Origin: Chitinophagales bacterium
GTDB lineage: Bacteria; Bacteroidota; Bacteroidia; Chitinophagales; Chitinophagaceae
Length of the DNA stretch: 64,000 nt
Assembly (NCBI GenBank): GCA_030832085.1
Contig: JAURJU010000038.1
Coordinates: forward strand, 33,323 to 97,322
Direction of reading: 5' to 3'
Shown here: positions 34,988 through 43,542 of the stretch, in pieces
How the letters are laid out: every line of letters starts with the position of its first letter
How positions within the stretch are numbered: the first letter of the stretch is position 1
Made by a program: the position numbers and the translations under genes
Notes under the pieces: generated by a model
What the model was told of the DNA's origin: nothing
Database searches by the model: none
Seen by the model: only the letters and a program-made list of their open reading frames with translations

Positions 34988-35871
34988 TGTATATTTTGAA
35001 AGATGGATTTCATGTATTCGGCATTCGATCCGAAATTTTTTTTCACATTGTTGGGTTCTTTTGCATCACGTGAACGCTCCAAGACCAACCAACCAGACCA
35101 TCCCATCTTGTCCAATGCTCGCTTTACTGCAACCATGTTCAACCGTGGGTTGTCTTTCAACAATACCCCATCATCATCTGTGCAGTGGATCTGAATGATT
35201 TGGTCCTTGCCCAGGATTTTCAACTCCTTGATCAGGTCCCGCTGATTTTTCAATGCATTTGAAAAATTGAAGTAACTTTTGATGGATGGATCCCCGACAT
35301 CAACCAACAACTTTTTTTCAGTCCTGGCATCCAAGGCTGTTTCAATGCCAATCACCACACCGGCGACGCTCGCCATGGATCCGATTATTTTTAAGCGGGC
35401 AATGACGGAATCACGCAAATCCGGCCGCTTGACAAGATCGCACTGAACACCAAGGGGTAAAAATCCAACCTTTACGTTCAAAAGTTGCATGGTCCTGATA
35501 CAGTCTGCAATGGAAGGAATAAACGAATCACGTTCACAGAAAGATTGTGCATAATATCCTGACATTGACATGGCACAAAATTCAATGTTCAATGCCGTTG
35601 ACTGCTGCAAGAAAGCATTGCGAACAGAATCATTCAACAATTGATTGTCAAATGTCAAACGCTTGCCCAGTCCCCCCATGTCAAGCTCCAATCCATCCAT
35701 ACCCAACTGATGGGCCAATTGTATGGCGCCAATTTTTTGGCGCTTGAGCATCATGATATCTGCTGCTGCAATGCGATAGCGTTGCTGCGCCTGCAGATAC
35801 CCTGCCCCCAACAGAAAGAAAAGCAATGCATGAAAAATAAAATATGTTTTGGCCTTGTTCATCATGTTCAT
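34984..35871 (-). CDS. Exported sugar isomerase/epimerase-like TIM-barrel protein
   Basis: A 295-residue protein of the xylose isomerase-like (AP endonuclease 2) TIM-barrel superfamily with an apparent signal peptide (ALLFFLLGAGYLQAQ). Visible features: GMDGLELDMGG near the N-terminus, the metal-type VIGIETAL in the middle and GWLVLERSRD near the C-terminus. The metal ligands Glu, Asp, His (IQIHCTDD) are in the expected order. Export is unusual for an enzyme of free sugar metabolism but is common for those linked to Gfo/Idh and DUF1080 proteins. Substrate unknown. It overlaps both neighbours by 4 bases. Confidence 0.72.
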   Translation of the reverse strand: MNMMNKAKTYFIFHALLFFLLGAGYLQAQQRYRIAAADIMMLKRQKIGAIQLAHQLGMDGLELDMGGLGKRLTFDNQLLNDSVRNAFLQQSTALNIEFCAMSMSGYYAQSFCERDSFIPSIADCIRTMQLLNVKVGFLPLGVQCDLVKRPDLRDSVIARLKIIGSMASVAGVVIGIETALDARTEKKLLVDVGDPSIKSYFNFSNALKNQRDLIKELKILGKDQIIQIHCTDDDGVLLKDNPRLNMVAVKRALDKMGWSGWLVLERSRDAKEPNNVKKNFGSNAEYMKSIFQNIQ

Positions 35872-38318
35872 TTGAAAAGGAAGGCCCTCATCATGTCTTC
35901 AATTTTTTGCCATCCCAGCAGTGCATGAACAGGCAGTTGTTTTCCATCCGCACCAAATGCTTTCATGGTCTCATCCTTCTCAATCACTACGCCTGTTTCA
36001 TCAATTGTTCCATTGGCTTTTTTCAAATGTTGAACTTCCAGTTTGAAATGCCGGGCAAGAAATGCATACATCGCCTGGCGTTTGGAAGTTCCATAATCAT
36101 GTCCTTCATCTGCAAGATGATGATTCTGCACGTCTGCCCCAGGGTAAAAACCATATATTCTTTTCAAGTAAGGAAATTCAAGTTCAGGAACATCCTTTGT
36201 CCAGTCTTTACCATCCGAAATCACCAACTGCGGGCGGGGTGCAGCCATGGCAGCCAGCTCAACATTGTTTGTGCCATTACCACAAAAATGAATGCCCATG
36301 CCACTTTCACATGGGCAGCCCCCGCTGTGGTAAGAGGACATCATGACAACAGGAACGCTGACAGCAATGCGTTTTTCAATGGCAGTGATGAGCATGGTTT
36401 GGCTACCGCCACCCGATGCTCCTGTGATGCCCACACGCTCAGGATCCACTTCAGGAAAGGTCAACACATGATCGATTAGCCTCAGGGTATTGTAGGCTTG
36501 AAGGGTCTGCACCAAACTTTTACGGTGTGCTGTAGGCGCAACTTGTAATACAGACTCACCCTCCCATCCAAACAGGTCGTAGGTCACCCCAACAACACCC
36601 ATCCGTGCCAATGACGCAGCCCGATACTGACAATCTTCCCTGTACCTGCCCCTGGGAAAATGCCCATCAGGGTGAAACACTATTGGAAGCTTTCCCTTGT
36701 ACTTCAGAGGGCGGTATATCGATCCATTGATGAACACGCCCGGCAGGGTTTCCATTGAAAAATTCTGAACAGTATAATCAGCATAGGTTCTCAATGCGGT
36801 CAGCTGTGGGACTGATGACAACTTCTTGGGAAGTTTGTCTAGACCAAGTGTAGACACGATGCAAGAAATAATCGAATCTTTTCTGCGTTCCCAGCTTTGC
36901 CTGCTGTCGTAACCGGATGAAATGAATTTCAATTGCGCGAGCCCATCTGCAGACGTTTTCAGGTGGTACTGAAATGCCTGGAGTTTGTATTTCCCTTTGG
37001 CCTCTTCTATAAAACTGATGTCCTGGGAAGACAGGATGTTAAAAAGCGTCTTTTCAACATCTGGATGGTAACGCCATTGCGCATAGGTAACTTGCCTGCC
37101 TTTAACCAAATCCAATGGATATCGAATCGATACATTGAACCTGGTTTGGACCTCATTCAACACCTCTATCAAGGGCTTTTTGAATTGGTCATCAGCAGTG
37201 TTTTTGATCGCAGTGCTAGGGAGATCAGGCATCATTGGCCATACCCCCTGTGCAATTTCAGCTGTCTGCAATTGTGCTGGATTGACCTTTACATATTTGA
37301 TGCTTTCCCTCCGCCACGTATACACAATGTGCACCATGCCATCAGATGACTGGATAATAGAGGGATAGGAGTATTGACTGATTGGAGAATCTTCCAGGAC
37401 CAGCGCTGCAGACCAATGCAGGCCATCATTTGAGCGAGCAAGGTTCAGTGGCGTTCTTGGACCTTTTCCATTTTTGATGGAATCGTGGGCAACAGCATGG
37501 TTGTAGACCAACAAATGACTGCCATCGGTCATGGTCACTGCATCAGCGCCAGAGTTGTTGTTGGGCATTGTTGAAAGGGTGATGGTAGTCCAGGTTTTCC
37601 CTTGGTCTGAAGACCAGGCTTCAGCAAGCGCCCTGTTTTGGGTCCTTGCCAACAGTTGAAGCTTCCCATCGGGATATTGAAGAATGGAAGGCTGAATGGC
37701 CTTTATTCCTTTCTCAGCCACAAGATCTGCCCCACGCGTCCATGTTCTGCCACCATCAGGCGAAAATTCCATGTGCAGGTTCCATCCCTTCTCGCCTTCT
37801 GTACTGGAAGCCGCCAGTAGGATGCCATTCTTCAACAGAACGGGTTTGTTTTTGACCGGACCAAGACAATCATTGGGCAAGGCAATGGGTGGAGACCATG
37901 TCTTTCCATGATCGGAGGAACGCTTCATCCATCCTTTCCAAGCCGCCACATGGGGTCCAACTTTGTAGAACAACAACAGATCACCCTTTGGAACCTGGTA
38001 CAACACAGGGTTCCAGCAGGCATGGCGCAGGGTATCGTTGATGATGCCATTGGCGATGGAAACCGGATCTGTCCATTTTCCTCGCGCATCTTGCTTGCTC
38101 ATCCAAATTTCAACATCCGGATTCCTTTCCTTGGTACCGCCGAACCAAGCAACAACAAGTCCTTCTGGAGTTGATGCAACGGTTGGAGCATGCGACTCTG
38201 GGAATGGCATCTTTGCCGCGATAAATTCATCGGCAACAATGCCTGCCTTCCAATGTGGCTGGGCCATGGCAAAAGCCTGTGACAACAAAAGAAAAACGCT
38301 TATCAATATTGGTCTCAT
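35868..38318 (-). CDS. Fusion: sialidase-fold beta-propeller, STN-like segment and alpha/beta-hydrolase esterase
   Basis: An 816-residue secreted protein with signal peptide (residues 1-20). Residues about 30-345 form a sialidase-like propeller with Asp-box motifs SSDHGKTW (134-141), SPDGGRTW (186-193), SSDQGKTW (236-243). Residues about 378-447 (KPLIEVLNEVQTRF ... GKYKLQ) resemble an STN domain, normally found in TonB transducers and secretins. Residues about 500-760 are an alpha/beta hydrolase with TGASGGGSQ (Ser635) and DEGHDYG (His740), close to acetylxylan esterase or the CE19 pectin methylesterase group. I infer an exo-acting glycosidase joined to an ester-removing enzyme. The start at 38318 is chosen for the signal peptide. 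The STN-like call is by eye. Confidence 0.75.
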   Translation of the reverse strand: MRPILISVFLLLSQAFAMAQPHWKAGIVADEFIAAKMPFPESHAPTVASTPEGLVVAWFGGTKERNPDVEIWMSKQDARGKWTDPVSIANGIINDTLRHACWNPVLYQVPKGDLLLFYKVGPHVAAWKGWMKRSSDHGKTWSPPIALPNDCLGPVKNKPVLLKNGILLAASSTEGEKGWNLHMEFSPDGGRTWTRGADLVAEKGIKAIQPSILQYPDGKLQLLARTQNRALAEAWSSDQGKTWTTITLSTMPNNNSGADAVTMTDGSHLLVYNHAVAHDSIKNGKGPRTPLNLARSNDGLHWSAALVLEDSPISQYSYPSIIQSSDGMVHIVYTWRRESIKYVKVNPAQLQTAEIAQGVWPMMPDLPSTAIKNTADDQFKKPLIEVLNEVQTRFNVSIRYPLDLVKGRQVTYAQWRYHPDVEKTLFNILSSQDISFIEEAKGKYKLQAFQYHLKTSADGLAQLKFISSGYDSRQSWERRKDSIISCIVSTLGLDKLPKKLSSVPQLTALRTYADYTVQNFSMETLPGVFINGSIYRPLKYKGKLPIVFHPDGHFPRGRYREDCQYRAASLARMGVVGVTYDLFGWEGESVLQVAPTAHRKSLVQTLQAYNTLRLIDHVLTFPEVDPERVGITGASGGGSQTMLITAIEKRIAVSVPVVMMSSYHSGGCPCESGMGIHFCGNGTNNVELAAMAAPRPQLVISDGKDWTKDVPELEFPYLKRIYGFYPGADVQNHHLADEGHDYGTSKRQAMYAFLARHFKLEVQHLKKANGTIDETGVVIEKDETMKAFGADGKQLPVHALLGWQKIEDMMRAFLFK

Positions 38319-38332
38319 GCTGAATGTTTGAA

Positions 38333-38367
38333 GATTTTGTAAAAAAGTGCGATTTTTTTTACAAATC
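38333..38367. other. A/T-rich inverted repeat between two propeller genes
   Basis: GATTTTGTAAAAAA at 38333-38346 and TTTTTTACAAATC at 38355-38367 are inverted repeats with a single-base bulge around an 8-base loop. On the - strand the hairpin lies between the gene ending at 38388 and the one starting at 38318. It may be an intra-operon terminator or processing site. Confidence 0.35.
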
Positions 38368-38387
38368 ACAGGTAAAGGTTTTCTGCA

Positions 38388-40217
38388 TCATTGTTGACGC
38401 GTTGAGGTGAATGAGCGAATATGGAAAACGGCTTCTTTGCAAGAAAGGTCAGCACCGGGAAGATCATAGGCCTGATCGGTTGGTGTATCTGGGTTTGGAA
38501 AGCGACTCACACCGCCCGTCCGAAAAACAACCCGTTCAATCTTTTCAACAGGCGCAAACATCAGCTCAGTCAGTTTTTTTCCATTGACCTGCACAGTGTA
38601 AAAACGATTGGATGCATTGTAATCCAATTGGAACAGAATGGGCTCATTCGAACGATAAGCTGTAATGTTTTTGATGCGGTATCCTGCCTTCGTTGTAACA
38701 TTTCCATTCGAATCAATGCTAAACCGGATGGCAGCAGTACCCCTGCCGTCTGCGAGTTCAATGTCCATTTGTCCATGGTCCTGTTGTGCAGGAACAATGG
38801 TGAATTGAACACTTCCTTTTTCAGAAGCCGGAATAATGCGTTCTGCATAGGCATGGTCAAAAGGGTCCCTGTCTTTCATGGTCAAAGCAGCAATTCCATT
38901 TTTTTTCTCAATGCCAACTGGCGTCCATTTTCCACTGTTGTAATTCCATTCCTCTAGTGCCTTTTCAGGACGAATAAGATTGAAACTGTCATTGACATCT
39001 GCAATCATTTCATATTTAACTGGAACGGGAATTTTAGCTATCCAAATATCCTCTTTGTTCATGCTATACGTAACCCATGCATGTCCATCCTTGGGAATGC
39101 CGTTACCCTCTTCAATCCCTCTTACATATTGTGGGCCATATGATTTGTACGCTCCACCATAACGCATGGCAGTAATCTGGCCATTGACCAGCAAGAGCTT
39201 GTCATAGTCAAGTCCATTTTTACTGATTGAAAGTGCCAACGGCCATCGGAAATCTGATGGATTGTAGACCGTTATGTACTTTCCATCACTTGTTTTCTGT
39301 CCCCAAATTTTTGCATTGCTGTTGACAAAACCCGGTGCCCTTAATGGATTGTAAACCCAGGTTTTTCCATTGTCCTTGCTCAGGGAGGTCAGCGCATGTT
39401 TCCACAGTCCTACCGTGTTGCCATTGTTGAGGTGATAAAAACTAAATGCTTTGAGTTCTTTTTTCAAGGGAACAAGGGGGTCATCACGGTCAGCTTCTTC
39501 CACCCATTGCTGCATCATCAAAGGGCTGCTCAGCAATTCATGGCAAGCATCAACAAATCCCCTGTCTGCTGAAGATGTAAAAAATGGATATGCAGATGTT
39601 GATTTGTCCCAACTGCTGTTGTTTCTGATGAAAAAAATCGGCCCCAGGGATCCATCCTTATAGACTTCCCTGACTGCACGGCCGATGCCCTTTCCATCAT
39701 TGGGATCATCGCCCTTCCCCATGACAATCCCATAATAGGCCAGGATGAGCAGCCTTTGGGTTGAGGAAACATAAAACCCCATTCGTTGGTGCATGACAGC
39801 ATCAAGGTCTTTTGAGATCTCGGGACGTCCTTTTTTTTGATACCCGTCAGGAATCCGGTACACGGGAAAGCAAACCACCGGATCTGTCCAAGTGATGCCA
39901 TCGGTTGAGGTCTGTAGCATGGACCTTCCGGGAGGAACATGTTCCCCTACAGGATTGGAGAGGTACTGGAGATAAAACCTGTTGTTCCAATAACTGAGCA
40001 TAGGGGCATGGTTGTAGGTCCAACCACTGTCTGCACCAACAGCATCTTGCCGCCGGTTTGCCCTGAACACCTGGATATTGTGTACCCCGACTACAGGCCG
40101 AAGTTGCCCATGGTGATAATCAATGTTAACCAGTTCCTTGCCGACAAATTTCACCGTGTCCTGTGCATTTGCGAGGATTGCAAAAAAACTGAACAAAAGA
40201 CTCAATCCTTTTTTCAT
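38388..40217 (-). CDS. Secreted beta-propeller protein of unknown activity
   Basis: The 609-residue protein has a signal peptide (MKKGLSLLFSFFAILANAQ). Residues about 40-400 show repeated blades with Asp-box-like motifs (TSTDGITWTDP, LSKDNGKTWVYNP, SISKNGLDYDK). Residues about 410-605 look like a C-terminal beta-sandwich (WNYNSGKWTPVGIEKKNGIAALTMKD). I do not recognise a defined glycosidase or lyase family. The overall layout is similar to propeller-fold lyases and glycosidases that attack rhamnose-uronate links, but this is only an inference. It is separated from the previous gene by a 192-base gap and may have its own promoter there. Confidence 0.6.
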   Translation of the reverse strand: MKKGLSLLFSFFAILANAQDTVKFVGKELVNIDYHHGQLRPVVGVHNIQVFRANRRQDAVGADSGWTYNHAPMLSYWNNRFYLQYLSNPVGEHVPPGRSMLQTSTDGITWTDPVVCFPVYRIPDGYQKKGRPEISKDLDAVMHQRMGFYVSSTQRLLILAYYGIVMGKGDDPNDGKGIGRAVREVYKDGSLGPIFFIRNNSSWDKSTSAYPFFTSSADRGFVDACHELLSSPLMMQQWVEEADRDDPLVPLKKELKAFSFYHLNNGNTVGLWKHALTSLSKDNGKTWVYNPLRAPGFVNSNAKIWGQKTSDGKYITVYNPSDFRWPLALSISKNGLDYDKLLLVNGQITAMRYGGAYKSYGPQYVRGIEEGNGIPKDGHAWVTYSMNKEDIWIAKIPVPVKYEMIADVNDSFNLIRPEKALEEWNYNSGKWTPVGIEKKNGIAALTMKDRDPFDHAYAERIIPASEKGSVQFTIVPAQQDHGQMDIELADGRGTAAIRFSIDSNGNVTTKAGYRIKNITAYRSNEPILFQLDYNASNRFYTVQVNGKKLTELMFAPVEKIERVVFRTGGVSRFPNPDTPTDQAYDLPGADLSCKEAVFHIRSFTSTRQQ

Positions 40218-40409
40218 TTCAGTTCGTTTTCAACAATCGAAACATTGCCCTTTTATTTGTTTTTGGATAATCATATGTCCTTCCATACAAACAGCGCAAA
40301 ACAATGTGAGGCAATTGCCATGAAATCTTTGATTGAAAGGGCCTGTCGAAATTCTTTTGACAACTTTCAAATTAAGCAAAGCTTTTGTCATATGCAATTC
40401 CCTTTTTTT
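40218..40409. other. Intergenic region ahead of the beta-propeller gene
   Basis: This 192-base gap contains no gene that I can support. It has a CAATCG at 40234-40239 that resembles only the core of the LacI-type operators, a palindromic AAAGCTTT and a T8 run at 40386-40393. It may hold a separate promoter for the gene at 38388. Confidence 0.4.
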
Positions 40410-43400
40410 TCATTTGCTGCTAACCCAAATGATGCTGGGTATGGCTTGGGGCATGATGGATGTTTTCTTTCCTCCCGCTACATTTTCCATGGTGCCGACA
40501 ACAATACCCGACTGGGGATCAATGAAGCGGATCGTACTGCCTCCACTGAGCCATGTCAAGTCCAAGGACAATTCACTTGCCTGATCAACATAGAGAATCA
40601 TGTCCTTTACGCCCGAGAGCATCATTTTTCCTTTGACAGGAAGGGTATTGACAACGGCCTTCAAGAACATTGAATCGGTACTTGCAGGAAGTACTGGCAG
40701 GGATCCTCCTGCCAACAATACCGCCCAACCAAATTGGGAGGCCGCATCACCGGAATAAACAACGGACTTGCCTTCAAATTCCATCCTGTATTCATTGACT
40801 GCACGAAACACCTGCTCGAAAGAAGTGCGAACGGGTTTCAACAATCTTGCATGTTGACGCGGAGCAAGATGTTCTCCGCCCAAAGGTGCATACATCTTGC
40901 CGTCCTGCTGGTAATGCCAATAGCGAATGTCTATGATATCGACTGTTGCAAGACGTTTTTTATCCGCCAGGATTGCATCCTGCACATCCTTTGTCGTTCC
41001 CAACGCAACCAGGGGATTGGAGCGATGTTTGCCTTTCCATGCAGCGATTGCATCAATCCAAAATTCGACGAAGTGCAAAGGACCTGTGTATTCAGCACCA
41101 ATGGATTGAATGACATTGTTGTTGGATTTGAAGTTGTCCAGACACTTGTTGATATAGGCAAGGTGCAGTTGCTTTCGCGGTCCGTTTGAAATATCATAAA
41201 ACTGCTCATCCATGAAAATACGTTTGTCCCCTGCATAGGGAACGGGTTCGGGAAAACCAGTGTTGTTGATGTTGTTGGCAGTGCGCCAGGGAAAATCAGC
41301 AAAGTGGGCACCAGCCTCAATGATATTGTGTTGAAAATAGTTTTGGTGAATCAATACCAGCGCCTGCTGGTCTGCGAGTTCAGCAAACTGCGAAAGACGG
41401 TTCCAATACCATCGGTTGTACGTTGTGAGGTCATATTTGCTCAGGCCATCCCAGGCCAATGCCTTTCCACTTCGAGAAAAAGGAAGTTCATAAAATGGGG
41501 GCCATACTTCGCCATCCATTCTTCTTACACGCTGGTGATCATCCCTTCTCCTGTCATACCATAATCCATAATTGTGGTCCAACACAGCAGTATGGGTACT
41601 TTTCATTTCATGGACAACATCCTCTATGTTGTCTGTCAGGCCTTTACCAAACCTGCCTGGCACATACCGGGTCAGGTGAGGCTTGGCATTGAGCAAGTCC
41701 TTGGGTGAGACGCCGCCATTCCACCATGGTACTTCCTGACGCTTGCCAGTCAGCAGGATTCCATTGATGGTCAACCAGCCATTTCGCATGACCAATGGTT
41801 GTTTTGGATGTACCAAGGCCTCGACAGGATTGATATTCTTGATCAAAGAAGGCGAAATGTCATACTGTTGCGGTTGTAGAAATTGTATGGAATCAATCCA
41901 ATCCTTCAGTTGCAATGGAGGATGTTTTGCCCGCAGGGTTAGGGCTGCTGCCACTGGCACTGAGGGACTGCTGGATGCTTCTGACTCCACCGGCAAAAGC
42001 ATTGCTCGTTGAGCAGGATCCTGACCCAGTCGGTCTTTCAACTGCGCATAAAAAAGGCTTCTTGGATTGACATGCTCGTTGGAATTTTCCCAATATCCAT
42101 TTCCGGAAAACTGCGCCCAAGTGCCAAAGGCATAATTGTTGGCAGTGGGTGGGGCATCGCATTCGATTTTTGCAGCACTGCACTGCCAAAAAACACTGTT
42201 GGCTGCGGACCATCCGGCACCATTGCCGTCCTGCCCCCGATCACCAAATCGAAGTGCATTCCCATCTACTGAAACGTTGTCAAAGAGAACACCACTTGCC
42301 CAACTGTCTATGGCACCACTGAAGGCAAAAGGTTGATTCGAGTGGCATTGCACAAATGCATTTGGACCTGGTGCACAAAACCCGACAGAAAAATCATGAT
42401 AACCATACTCGGCATAGCAACGCTGAAAAAGAGTTTGCTGTCCGCTGGTGGTAAAGGTGTACCTGCGCTGACCGCCAATCTCAGATACCGGATGTTGAGA
42501 AATGCAATCTTCCACCGTTACCCTTCTTGCTCCAGCTTGCACTGCTACTGCGGAACCTGCAAAATTCCTGAACTTGATCCGCCTCACCCAACCATCTTCC
42601 AGGTTTTCCATGTTGATGGCATTCCAACAATGGTCCTCGTCTTTTTCATTCCTTGTATCATAGGAAGAGACAAGTTCCATATTTTCGATACCCACATGGC
42701 GGATGCGTCCTTTCCAGTTGTATTTGCTCAAGTAAGCGCCACCATAACTGCTGTCGATGGCGGTTGTCAGCGGAAGGTCTATCGTAACCCTATTTCCGTT
42801 GATGGCAATAATTTTACGCTCAAAAAAAATATCCCGCTCCCCAGGCTTCCATCCCAAGGCAGTAATTCCTCCACCAAAATGTTCTGTGCCCAAGCGCCTG
42901 ATCCAACCCAGTGTAGATGGGCGACGAATGGTTACTTCATCTCCAACTTTGAAACCGCTTGCGGTCTCTACCAAAAACTGGCATTCCCCCACCGGCAAAT
43001 AGGCCTCTTGCAAAGAAACTTCTGTACCCGACTGTTTATCATCCCCGCCAATGATGTTGATCAAAGGTTTTCGATCAATGCTTTCGGTCATCAGAACAGT
43101 GCCCTTGTTGCCTGCAAGTACGATACCGGATGCCTGTATTGTTATGCTCCCCTGAATGCGATAGATGCCAGGCCTGAGTAATATTGTTCCGCGAAACCCA
43201 TACTTGTCCAAAGGCATCATGGCAAGGCGGTCTATGGCAGCCTGAATATACTTGCCATCATTCTGCTGACCCGGTTCAAGCACAACCATGACTGGAGGGG
43301 ATTTGATGTCCTGCGCGGATGAATGGTAACCGCAAGAGGAGAAATCAACCACCCTGTTTCCCAATGCATCTGGCGCATAGGTCAACCGGCCATTTTGGAA

Positions 43401-43535
43401 AAGGATTGGACTGGGTGGAAGTGTTTTTTTTTGCGCAAGCAATGAAAAAGGAAGGCCCAACAACAGCAAAAGTGCAGTTGTCTTTATCAGCGCTATGCTG
43501 GTATAAATTTTAAATATGTCTTGTGGCTTGGTCAA
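40410..43535 (-). CDS. Secreted beta-helix/TIM-barrel protein (DUF6298-like), putative glycosidase
   Basis: A 1041-residue protein. Residues about 85-470 form a right-handed beta-helix of the pectate-lyase-3 type (LRPGIYRIQGSITIQASGIVLAG). Residues about 570-930 look like a TIM barrel; VIQSIGAEYTGPLHFVEFW (Glu815) has the look of a GH-A acid/base strand. The C-terminal part (about 930-1041) appears to be a beta-sandwich. I recall this arrangement as DUF6298; I am not sure of that name. The only usable start is a TTG at 43535 just after the preceding stop, with no in-frame ATG before the mature region (AQKKTLPP). Substrate unknown; context suggests a pectin side chain. Confidence 0.6.
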   Translation of the reverse strand: MTKPQDIFKIYTSIALIKTTALLLLLGLPFSLLAQKKTLPPSPILFQNGRLTYAPDALGNRVVDFSSCGYHSSAQDIKSPPVMVVLEPGQQNDGKYIQAAIDRLAMMPLDKYGFRGTILLRPGIYRIQGSITIQASGIVLAGNKGTVLMTESIDRKPLINIIGGDDKQSGTEVSLQEAYLPVGECQFLVETASGFKVGDEVTIRRPSTLGWIRRLGTEHFGGGITALGWKPGERDIFFERKIIAINGNRVTIDLPLTTAIDSSYGGAYLSKYNWKGRIRHVGIENMELVSSYDTRNEKDEDHCWNAINMENLEDGWVRRIKFRNFAGSAVAVQAGARRVTVEDCISQHPVSEIGGQRRYTFTTSGQQTLFQRCYAEYGYHDFSVGFCAPGPNAFVQCHSNQPFAFSGAIDSWASGVLFDNVSVDGNALRFGDRGQDGNGAGWSAANSVFWQCSAAKIECDAPPTANNYAFGTWAQFSGNGYWENSNEHVNPRSLFYAQLKDRLGQDPAQRAMLLPVESEASSSPSVPVAAALTLRAKHPPLQLKDWIDSIQFLQPQQYDISPSLIKNINPVEALVHPKQPLVMRNGWLTINGILLTGKRQEVPWWNGGVSPKDLLNAKPHLTRYVPGRFGKGLTDNIEDVVHEMKSTHTAVLDHNYGLWYDRRRDDHQRVRRMDGEVWPPFYELPFSRSGKALAWDGLSKYDLTTYNRWYWNRLSQFAELADQQALVLIHQNYFQHNIIEAGAHFADFPWRTANNINNTGFPEPVPYAGDKRIFMDEQFYDISNGPRKQLHLAYINKCLDNFKSNNNVIQSIGAEYTGPLHFVEFWIDAIAAWKGKHRSNPLVALGTTKDVQDAILADKKRLATVDIIDIRYWHYQQDGKMYAPLGGEHLAPRQHARLLKPVRTSFEQVFRAVNEYRMEFEGKSVVYSGDAASQFGWAVLLAGGSLPVLPASTDSMFLKAVVNTLPVKGKMMLSGVKDMILYVDQASELSLDLTWLSGGSTIRFIDPQSGIVVGTMENVAGGKKTSIMPQAIPSIIWVSSK

Positions 43536-43542
43536 TACTTTA

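Noticed and set aside
40234..40239. CAATCG upstream of the propeller gene at 38388 as a fourth operator
   Set aside because: Only the six-base core matches; flanks do not form a palindrome and it lies just 17 bases before the start.
41045..41053. CGATTGCAT, a match to the operator half-site
   Set aside because: It lies deep inside a coding region without a second half-site.
42333..43181. Open frame on the + strand (about 280 codons) opposite the beta-helix/TIM-barrel gene
   Set aside because: Antisense to a gene with clear signal peptide and beta-helix repeats; no family features.
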